A stretch of DNA of 24,412 bases, from contig JBNRMS010000010.1 in assembly GCA_050309735.1 (NCBI GenBank), positions 1 to 24,412 of the forward strand, given 5' to 3'. Of this stretch, positions 7,192-13,177 are shown piece after piece. Position numbers and translations under genes: made by a program. The notes below the pieces were generated by a model. It saw only the letters and a list, made by a program, of their open reading frames with translations, was not told the DNA's origin and searched no databases. This DNA comes from UMGS1002 sp050309735. GTDB taxonomy: Bacteria > Bacillota > Clostridia > Oscillospirales > CAG-272. The stretch's first letter is position 1; the number at the start of each line of letters is the position of its first letter.

Positions 7192-8451
7192 TTAATTCCC
7201 CGCCCTCATAATATCCCCGGGGCTAACGGCAAAAGGCACACGGGCGAAGTAGCGCATTCCCGGGTGGGGCGTCGCTCTGATAGGCGAGCCTTGCTCGTCA
7301 TACATCTCGCTGACAACAAAAGCGCGGCCGAGCTGCCCCGGCGTGATTATCTCGACAATAGAAGCTGCGCTCACCTTGTTGCGCTGAACAAAAAAGCTAA
7401 GCCGCCCGTCTTTATTCTCAGCGGGTATGCCGCCCGGAATCCCCGTCGGCGGGGCTTCAAGAGCAGTTGCCAAGTAGGCCTTCTCGCGGCTATGCCCCGA
7501 GGCAGACGAGATCTGCGGATTCTCGCTCGGTGAGTCAAGATAATAGCCGGTGCAGTACTCGCGATGAGACACGCTCTCAAGCTCAGCAAGATGCGCCGGA
7601 TTAAAGACATAACCCGCGGGGTCTGCAAAAAATGAATCTATCGCTAAGCGGTATGCGTTTGTGGTCACAGCGGTGTAATACGCGCTCTTAACCCGCCCCT
7701 CAATCTTGAAGGAGGAAATCCCGGCTTCAACCAGCTCGGGTATATGCTCGATAAGGCACATATCCTTTGAGGACATAACAAAGGTTCCATATTCGCTCTG
7801 CTCAATCGGAATCGCCTGCCCCGGCCGCTTTTCTTCATAGAGGACATAATTCCAGCGGCAGGGCTGGGCGCACTCGCCGCGGTTGGCGTCGCGTCCGGTA
7901 AGATGGTTTGAGAGAAGACAGCGGCCGCTGTAGGAAACACACATCGAGCCATGCACAAAGGCTTCAAGCTCGACATCCTCGGGCAAAGCCTCTCTTATTG
8001 CGCAAATTTCGCCGAGCGACAGCTCGCGCGCAAGCACCAGACGCGAAGCGCCGAGCGCGGCATAGACTCTTGCCGCCGCCGGGCTCATAATGCTCGCCTG
8101 TGTTGAAATATGAATCGGAATGTGGGGGATAATCTCCCGCGCCTCGGTGAGAACGCCAAGGTCGGCGACAATAATGGCATCAGGCCTTATCTCGCCCAGA
8201 AGCCCGAGATATTTCCGAAGCGCCGGGTATTCGCTTCCGCGTGGCAGTGTGTTAACCGTAACATATATCTTCCTCCCCGCCTCGTGAGTGTATTTTATTG
8301 CCGCTTTAAGCTCGGCGTCGCTAAAATTGTCGCTCGCCGAACGCATACCGAAACTCAAGCCGCCGACATAAACAGCATCTGCCCCATAGAGGAGCGCTGC
8401 CTTTAGCTTTTCAAAATTCCCCGCGGGGGAAAGCAATTCAGGTTTTTTCAA
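7192..8451 (-). CDS. U32 family peptidase / tRNA hydroxylation-type protein
   Basis: U32 proteins are TIM-barrel proteins first described as collagenases. Several bacterial members (TrhP/RlhA types) are instead needed for hydroxylation of tRNA or rRNA. The N-terminal KKPELLSPAGNFEKLKAALL (about residues 2-20) and the signature EAFVHGSMCVSYSGRCLLS are both present, with four conserved-looking cysteines (171, 178, 194 and 198 from this start). The C-terminus carries the usual small beta domain. A GTG start at 8460 is also possible, but TTG at 8451 is 8 nt from AGGGG and gives the family N-terminus MKKPELL. It sits in an operon with the putative TIM-barrel protein upstream and uppP downstream. 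Whether it acts on RNA or peptides cannot be told here. Confidence 0.92.
   Translation of the reverse strand: MKKPELLSPAGNFEKLKAALLYGADAVYVGGLSFGMRSASDNFSDAELKAAIKYTHEAGRKIYVTVNTLPRGSEYPALRKYLGLLGEIRPDAIIVADLGVLTEAREIIPHIPIHISTQASIMSPAAARVYAALGASRLVLARELSLGEICAIREALPEDVELEAFVHGSMCVSYSGRCLLSNHLTGRDANRGECAQPCRWNYVLYEEKRPGQAIPIEQSEYGTFVMSSKDMCLIEHIPELVEAGISSFKIEGRVKSAYYTAVTTNAYRLAIDSFFADPAGYVFNPAHLAELESVSHREYCTGYYLDSPSENPQISSASGHSREKAYLATALEAPPTGIPGGIPAENKDGRLSFFVQRNKVSAASIVEIITPGQLGRAFVVSEMYDEQGSPIRATPHPGMRYFARVPFAVSPGDIMRAGN
7283..7299. repeat. 17-nt copy of the REP-like hairpin core inside a coding gene
   Basis: GGCGAGCCTTGCTCGTC is identical to 5461-5477 in the intergenic palindrome cluster. 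Here it lies in frame in the U32 gene and encodes DEQGSP near the C-terminus. A DxxGxP-like turn is expected at this place in the family, so coincidence is possible. Confidence 0.5.
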
Positions 8452-8496
8452 GTCATTCACCCCTGTAAATTATATGCCGATATTAACCATAAATTC

Positions 8497-9471
8497 TCAT
8501 GGCACCATCTGCCAGTTGTCATACCCCGCATCGGCGAGATCTTCTGCAGCTGCCATGAGAGTGTCGGAAATCACAAGCCGCAGATTATAGTCCTTAATAT
8601 AACCGCTCGCCTTCTCAATCTCGGACATGAGCACCGCACCATCCCGAATCTCTGAGAAATCAAGCGCAAGGAAACTTGCCGAGGCAGCAAGGTCTGCAAA
8701 AATTTTATCGGCCGAGGAAGCACTCACCTCGTTATATCCAAGAGCAATTCCAAGCGTGGCCGAGCTGTTAAGCCCGCGAACCTCATCAATAAAGGCCTGT
8801 GCCTCAGATACCTCTCCCGCTCCAAAACCGAAAATAAGAATGTCCGAAATTCCTGCGCCGGCCGCCTCGGCGGCAAGGGCCGCTTCATAGGCGCGGTATA
8901 TACAAACAAGTCCGGAGGTTGATTTTGAGGTATGGTTGACATAGAAGCATCCGCTTGTGTATATTCCTGCCACATCAAGAACACCGATAGCCTCATTTAG
9001 GTTTGTTGTGGATGTGTCGGAGGGCTGATACGACATCGCCTGCGCGATTTTTGACTCGAAATTCACCTTTCCGCCTCCATAATACAGGACAAGCGAGAGG
9101 GCGGTGACCCCGTTTTTCTTATAGTCTGCGGCTCGAGCGCTCCAGTCTATATGCGCTGAGCTTGAGAGGATAACATATCTCGCACGCACTACCGGCACCG
9201 ATGCCGGAAGGTTGCCCGACGGCCGGAAGGTTGCTTGGCCGGAGGAGCTCTCAAATAAAAGCCCGCCCGCACCGACAGATAAATTATCTCGCCCGCCCTT
9301 CTCCTCGGAGTCGGCGGCTTTTTCCTTTAGATGATTCCCCCAGACAACCGTGAGAATCACAACGGCGGTGAGCACCACTAGCGCGATAATCAAAGTTTTG
9401 CCGATTTTTGTTCTTTCCTCGGCGGTCGAGTGTACCCCGACACGCACCTTTCTACGTAATCTGCGATTCAT
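8497..9471 (-). CDS. Membrane-anchored protein with a putative TIM-barrel extracytoplasmic domain
   Basis: I do not recognise a named family with certainty. The 324-residue protein has a basic N-terminal tail (MNRRLRRKVRVG), a single membrane helix (about 26-44, LIIALVVLTAVVILTVVW) and a large outside domain. The outside domain has repeated strand-helix units ending in small residues (VRARYVILSS, VTALSLVLYYGGG, ISDILIFGFGAG, ATLGIALGYN, ASFLALDFSEI, LRLVISDTL). This periodicity resembles glycoside-hydrolase-like TIM barrels of the DUF4015 type. No clear catalytic acid pair can be assigned. It lies between a parvulin-like lipoprotein gene (26 nt upstream) and the U32 gene (about 36-45 nt downstream), with SD AGGGG. 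A role in the cell wall or at the outer face of the membrane is inferred. Confidence 0.6.
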   Translation of the reverse strand: MNRRLRRKVRVGVHSTAEERTKIGKTLIIALVVLTAVVILTVVWGNHLKEKAADSEEKGGRDNLSVGAGGLLFESSSGQATFRPSGNLPASVPVVRARYVILSSSAHIDWSARAADYKKNGVTALSLVLYYGGGKVNFESKIAQAMSYQPSDTSTTNLNEAIGVLDVAGIYTSGCFYVNHTSKSTSGLVCIYRAYEAALAAEAAGAGISDILIFGFGAGEVSEAQAFIDEVRGLNSSATLGIALGYNEVSASSADKIFADLAASASFLALDFSEIRDGAVLMSEIEKASGYIKDYNLRLVISDTLMAAAEDLADAGYDNWQMVP

Positions 9472-9496
9472 TTCAATCCCCTGTTTTCATTTGGTC

Positions 9497-10510
9497 TTAG
9501 TTTATCTTTGTCAAATCAAGGCTTTTGCCAAATTCATTGAGCGTGATTGAAAGCTCTGACTGCCGCTGGTCGATATAGCCGTTGAATATGGCATATTGAT
9601 ACTGTTCTTTAAGAGTTGCAAGGTTTGCAATGACATACTTTTCGTCAAGCGCGAGCCGCTCTATCACAAAGAAGCCTGTGTCTGTCTCGACTATGTCGCT
9701 CACATCCCCAATATCGAGTGAAAAGGCTGCTTCCTCATATGATTTTATCATCTCTCCGCGCGTGAAATAATAACCGTTGGTCGTGGTTAGCGAGAAGTCC
9801 TCGTTAACCGAGCTGCCGATAAGTGTTTTAATATCTGTGCCCGAGCGAATCTGTTCGAGTACTTCCTCGGCCTTTTTTCGGTTTTCGTCAATATCGTCAC
9901 CCTTGTCGTTCGAGATAAAGACGTGCAGCGTTCGCACGAAATTCCCGTCCATTATATAATTATATATAGTCTCCTCGTCGGTTTCAATAAGGCCGAGGTC
10001 ATCCGAATAAACGTAAAACAGCTCGTTCTGGCAGTAGTCGACCCCGATGGTGAAGCGCATAAAATGGTCTGTCATATAATACTCTTTAAGCGCCGCCTTA
10101 TATTCGCCGCGCCCGCCAAGCTGCTTTACAAAATCTGCTATATAATTATCAACCGCATCGGCTATAGACTTCTCATCAATGCTTATTGAAACCTCGGAGC
10201 AAAGCGAGAGCACGGCGTAATTTGCAGTGATATTCTTAAAGACAAGGCGTTCTAGCTCGGCTCGATGTTCCTCTGCCAACCCCTCGTCCCCCCAAATACC
10301 CTCTCCGTATTCGAGTTCAAATTGTTTTTTATAATTGAGCGTCACATATCGCAACTCCTCATAAAGCACATCAAAACCGGCTACCTGACCCACTACGGCA
10401 AGTTCCTGATCGCTTCCCTTTATCGGTCTTGACGCAGAGCATCCGGCCAAGGAAAGCAGCAGCGCCGAGATGAGAATAAGCGCCGCGGCGCGCACTCTTG
10501 TATATTTCAT
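9497..10510 (-). CDS. PrsA/SurA-like parvulin lipoprotein
   Basis: This 337-residue protein is an exported lipoprotein: basic start MKYTRVRAA, hydrophobic core, lipobox LAGC with Cys24. A SurA-type N-terminal chaperone region (about 35-185) precedes a parvulin-like prolyl isomerase domain (about 191-288) reading RTLHVFIS, a helix KKAEEVLEQIRSGTDIKTL, then GYYFTRGEMIKSYEEAAFSLDIGDVSDIVETDTGFFVIERL. PrsA-type proteins fold secreted and wall proteins at the membrane-wall interface. The gene leads a minus-strand operon with the membrane TIM-barrel, U32, uppP and M5-like genes. SD AAAGGATG precedes the ATG. Whether the isomerase site is active cannot be judged; some PrsA domains are inactive. Confidence 0.85.
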   Translation of the reverse strand: MKYTRVRAAALILISALLLSLAGCSASRPIKGSDQELAVVGQVAGFDVLYEELRYVTLNYKKQFELEYGEGIWGDEGLAEEHRAELERLVFKNITANYAVLSLCSEVSISIDEKSIADAVDNYIADFVKQLGGRGEYKAALKEYYMTDHFMRFTIGVDYCQNELFYVYSDDLGLIETDEETIYNYIMDGNFVRTLHVFISNDKGDDIDENRKKAEEVLEQIRSGTDIKTLIGSSVNEDFSLTTTNGYYFTRGEMIKSYEEAAFSLDIGDVSDIVETDTGFFVIERLALDEKYVIANLATLKEQYQYAIFNGYIDQRQSELSITLNEFGKSLDLTKIN

Positions 10511-10550
10511 ACTAAAACATCCTTTCGGGTTTCTCTTTGCATAGTGTATT

Positions 10551-10578
10551 ATTATATTTTAGCACAATATTGTGACAA
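10551..10578 (-). promoter_or_regulatory. Promoter of the prsA-like operon with embedded palindrome
   Basis: On the minus strand TTGTCA (10573-10578) and TATAAT (10551-10556) are 16 bp apart. A perfect 12-bp palindrome CACAATATTGTG (10563-10574) lies in the spacer and touches the -35, a classic place for a repressor. The regulator is unknown. Confidence 0.65.
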
Positions 10579-10634
10579 TTTTATGAATACTCTCAAACTA
10601 TCTCGGGTTTTGAAAAAATATTCTCCGGGGGGTA

Positions 10635-10663
10635 TTTCAAATCGATACGTTTTGTGGTAGAAT
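10635..10663 (+). promoter_or_regulatory. Candidate promoter of hprK
   Basis: TAGAAT (10658-10663) is preceded by TGG, forming an extended -10. A weak -35 TTTCAA (10635-10640) is 17 bp away. The leader to the chosen ATG is about 80 nt and contains a GC-rich hairpin-prone stretch (10698-10730). Confidence 0.5.
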
Positions 10664-10747
10664 GATTGGGATAATATGCTTTTGTTTAAATATTTACCGG
10701 GCAGCCCACGCCCGGATGCGGGAACGACCGCGGAAAGGATTGATAAG

Positions 10748-11698
10748 ATGAACTCCGGATATTCAATACCGCTCAAAAAACTGATTGACGAATTCAGCCT
10801 TGAGGAGATAACCCTTCCCACTCGAAATGTTCTAATAACCAATCCGGAGGTCAACCGTCCGGGACTTGCACTGGCAGGCTTCTTTGAGCTCTTTGAGCCA
10901 AGCCGCATACAAATTATTGGCAAAGCAGAGTTTCAATATCTCTCAAGGCTTGACAGCCAGGCCAGAGCGCGCGCTATAGAAAATTTTATCAATAAAAAGC
11001 CGATAGCAATTATTATAAGTACAAATCTTGAAGTGTATGACGATTTCGTGTCAGACGCTAAGGCTGCCGGTGTTCCGATACTCCGCTCAAAAGAAAAAAC
11101 CAGCCAGCTTATGGCCTCGCTTATCGCCTCGCTAAACCTGCATTTAGCCCCCCGTATCACACGGCATGGCGTTCTCGTCGAGGTCTACGGTGAAGGGTTG
11201 CTCCTGCTTGGCGAGAGTGGTGTCGGCAAGAGCGAGACGGCCATTGAGCTTGTAAAGCGTGGCCACAGGCTTATCGCAGACGATGCGGTTGAAATCAAAA
11301 GAGTCTCGGCCAAGGCTCTTGTCGGCAGCGCACCCGAGATAATCCGGCATTATGTTGAGTTGTGGGGCATCGGGATTGCCGACGTTCGCCGGCTTTTCCG
11401 CATGAACGCGGTTAATAATACCGAAAAAATTGATCTTGTCATCAATCTTGAGCATTGGGTTCAGGGAAAAATGTATGATCGCCTCGGCCTTGACGAAGAA
11501 AAGACCGATATTCTCGGAATTGAACTGCCGTGCATCACCATTCCGGTCAAGCCCGGCCGCAACCTTGCCATCATCATAGAAATTGCGGCAATGAACAATC
11601 GCCTCAAAAAGATGGGCTACAACACCGCCGAGGAATTCAACAAAAAACTGATGAACCATATCCAAGCGCAGCAAAGAGCTGAACAGGAGGAGGTCTGA
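10748..11698 (+). CDS. hprK: HPr kinase/phosphorylase
   Basis: HprK phosphorylates and dephosphorylates HPr on a serine and so controls carbon catabolite repression in Firmicutes. The start is placed at MNSGYSIPLKKLIDEF, behind AAAGGA; the frame runs 24 codons further upstream but that part is not family-like. The 316-residue protein has the N-terminal domain and a kinase domain with His140 (RITRHG), the P-loop GESGVGKS (155-162), Asp178/Asp179 in RGHRLIADDAVEI, and PVKPGRNLAIIIEIAAMN (266-283). One signature is altered: the segment usually read as E-I-R-G-x-G-I is here ELWGIGI, with Trp206 in place of the usual Arg. No ptsH or crh is in the window. The last codons carry an AGGAGGAGG run directly before the TGA stop. 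Confidence 0.93.
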   Translation: MNSGYSIPLKKLIDEFSLEEITLPTRNVLITNPEVNRPGLALAGFFELFEPSRIQIIGKAEFQYLSRLDSQARARAIENFINKKPIAIIISTNLEVYDDFVSDAKAAGVPILRSKEKTSQLMASLIASLNLHLAPRITRHGVLVEVYGEGLLLLGESGVGKSETAIELVKRGHRLIADDAVEIKRVSAKALVGSAPEIIRHYVELWGIGIADVRRLFRMNAVNNTEKIDLVINLEHWVQGKMYDRLGLDEEKTDILGIELPCITIPVKPGRNLAIIIEIAAMNNRLKKMGYNTAEEFNKKLMNHIQAQQRAEQEEV

Positions 11699-11741
11699 AA
11701 AAAACTATTTCATCGCGGGAATATTATCGCTCTTTAGCGCT

Positions 11742-11852
11742 ATGGCGGTGGCGGTTTTGTTGGTGATTGTGGCTTTTCCCGGAATTGTTGTTCTGATTGT
11801 CGTCTACAAGTTTATATACAATAAATACAAAAGCAGCGAGTGGTCAAAATAA
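11742..11852 (+). CDS. Tiny hydrophobic membrane protein after hprK
   Basis: From ATG 11742 the frame encodes 36 residues: one hydrophobic helix (MAVAVLLVIVAFPGIVVLIVV) and a cationic tail ending NKYKSSEWSK. No SD lies near this ATG. Instead AGGAGGAGG lies at 11685-11693, inside the end of hprK. The same frame is open back to 11697 (EKNYFIAGILSLFSA), where no ATG, GTG or TTG occurs. So it may start at a rare codon, by reinitiation, or by a +1 shift at the hprK stop. A short sequencing or replication slip in the seven-A run at 11698-11704 is another explanation. The length and composition make it a plausible small membrane protein, but no family is recognised. Confidence 0.5.
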   Translation: MAVAVLLVIVAFPGIVVLIVVYKFIYNKYKSSEWSK

Positions 11853-11892
11853 CGCCACAACAAAAAACAATATACCTACTAAAAAACTATGC

Positions 11893-11921
11893 TTGACAAT
11901 ACAACCCACGGACGGTATAAT
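11893..11921 (+). promoter_or_regulatory. Consensus promoter of the flavin reductase-ferritin operon
   Basis: TTGACA (11893-11898) and TATAAT (11916-11921) are 17 bp apart. The leader holds TGGTCAAAA (11935) and TGGTCTAAA (11951), similar short direct repeats that could be an operator. A small stem CCGCTT/AAGCGG (11983-11997) lies just before the SD. Confidence 0.88.
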
Positions 11922-12013
11922 ATATATAAGCGCTGGTCAAAAAAAACAATTGGTCTAAATCACGAAAAATCAAAAATTAAAACCGCTTATCAAGCGGGGG
12001 GGAGGTTATGATA

Positions 12014-12571
12014 ATGGACAAAAAAATTAAAATCGTCGCATTTAGCGGAAGCCTGCGAAAGAAATCCTATAATATGTCGGCTCTCAGGGCGGCCGCCAAA
12101 CTAATCCCGGCAGGAGTCTCGTTCCAGATTTTAGATCTTTCCGAAATTCCCTTCTTTAACGAGGATCTTGAGGGAAAAACTCTCCCGGCACCGGTTGCCG
12201 ATTTCCTCGGAAAAATTAAGGAGGCCGATGCGCTGCTCATCTCAACACCCGAATATAACTACTCAATTCCTCCCGTGCTCAAAAATGCGCTCGACTGGGC
12301 CTCGCGCGCCGACACCATGCCCCTCTCGGGCAAGCCGCTTGGCATAATGAGTGCATCTCCCGGAATGCTCGGCGGAGCCCGGGTCCAGTATCATCTGCGG
12401 CAGGTGTGCGTCTGCCTCAATCTTCTTGCTCTAAATCGCCCCGAGGTTTTTATATCGGCGGCGCACACAAAGTTTGACGCAGACCTAAATCTTACCGATG
12501 AGAAAACAAAAAAAGCAATCAGCGGCCTGCTCGACGCTCTTGTGGGGGCCGCAAGAAACAATTTAAAATAA
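12014..12571 (+). CDS. NAD(P)H-dependent FMN reductase (chromate/quinone reductase family)
   Basis: The 185-residue flavodoxin-like protein belongs to the NADPH-dependent FMN reductase family (PF03358 type). It has the FMN phosphate-binding loop SGSLRKKSYN (11-20), the PEYNYSIPPVLKNALDW motif (79-95) and a GMLGG loop (about 116-120). Such enzymes pass electrons from NAD(P)H through FMN to quinones, metals, azo dyes or flavins. Two ATGs lie 6 bp apart (12008 and 12014). GGGAGG ends 2 nt before the first and 8 nt before the second, so the second, giving MDKKIKIVAFSGS, is chosen. It is 23 nt upstream of ferritin; supplying reduced flavin to release iron is a plausible link, by inference. Confidence 0.92.
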   Translation: MDKKIKIVAFSGSLRKKSYNMSALRAAAKLIPAGVSFQILDLSEIPFFNEDLEGKTLPAPVADFLGKIKEADALLISTPEYNYSIPPVLKNALDWASRADTMPLSGKPLGIMSASPGMLGGARVQYHLRQVCVCLNLLALNRPEVFISAAHTKFDADLNLTDEKTKKAISGLLDALVGAARNNLK

Positions 12572-12594
12572 TAATAATTGCATAGAAAGGAATT

Positions 12595-13113
12595 ATGAAA
12601 ATGCTGGACAAAACAATCGTAAAACTGCTAAATGAGCAGATCAACAAAGAATTTTTCTCAGCCTACCTTTATCTTGATTTTGCCAACTATTATGCCGATA
12701 ATAATCTTAACGGATATGAAAACTGGTTTTTAGTGCAGGCAAAAGAAGAGGAATCTCACGCAATGCTTATCCGTCAATACCTGCTCAACAACGCCGAGTC
12801 GGTGGTATCAAGCGCGATAGCCGCTCCTGATGCTACCTACTCCGACTTCCGCGACCCGCTGGTAAAATCACTTGAGCATGAGCAGTATGTAACTGCCTCA
12901 ATCAACAATATCTACGAGGCGGCAACCAAGGTCAAAGACTTTCGCACTATCGAGTTCCTCAATTGGTTTATAAAGGAGCAGGGCGAGGAAGAAATGAATG
13001 CCGAGGATAATATCAATAAATATGATCTTTTCGGCAAGGATCCTAAAGGACTTTATATGCTCGATGCCGAAATGAAAACCCGCGTATATTCTCCTCCTTC
13101 ACTGGTCCTGTAA
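12595..13113 (+). CDS. ftnA: Bacterial non-haem ferritin
   Basis: Ferritin forms a 24-subunit cage that oxidises and stores iron. The 172-residue four-helix protein keeps the ferroxidase ligands by pattern: Glu19 (NKEF), Glu52 and His55 (EEESHA), Glu96 (HEQ), Glu128 and Gln129 (KEQGEEE), with Glu132. Two in-frame ATGs lie close together (12595 and 12601). AAAGG is 4 nt from the first and 10 nt from the second; the family N-terminus would favour MLDKTIVKLLNEQ, so the start is uncertain by two codons. It is co-transcribed with the flavin reductase and followed by a strong terminator. The C-terminal ten residues or so (RVYSPPSLVL) are not conserved. Confidence 0.95.
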   Translation: MKMLDKTIVKLLNEQINKEFFSAYLYLDFANYYADNNLNGYENWFLVQAKEEESHAMLIRQYLLNNAESVVSSAIAAPDATYSDFRDPLVKSLEHEQYVTASINNIYEAATKVKDFRTIEFLNWFIKEQGEEEMNAEDNINKYDLFGKDPKGLYMLDAEMKTRVYSPPSLVL

Positions 13114-13128
13114 AGGTCGAGATTTTTT

Positions 13129-13166
13129 GGGGGAACCTTTTATAAAAGGTTCCCCCTTCTGTTTTT
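13129..13166 (+). terminator. Rho-independent terminator of the ferritin operon
   Basis: A 12-bp stem GGGGGAACCTTT/AAAGGTTCCCCC with loop TATA is followed by TTCTGTTTTT (13157-13166). The convergent surface-protein gene ends only 12 bp further on. In the minus direction the stem is followed by A residues, so it should act only on the plus strand. Confidence 0.85.
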
Positions 13167-13177
13167 ATGGCCTCTTA

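Noticed and set aside
10563..10574. Rex-type redox operator
   Set aside because: The palindrome CACAATATTGTG does not match the TTGTGA-N6-TCACAA layout known for Rex sites.
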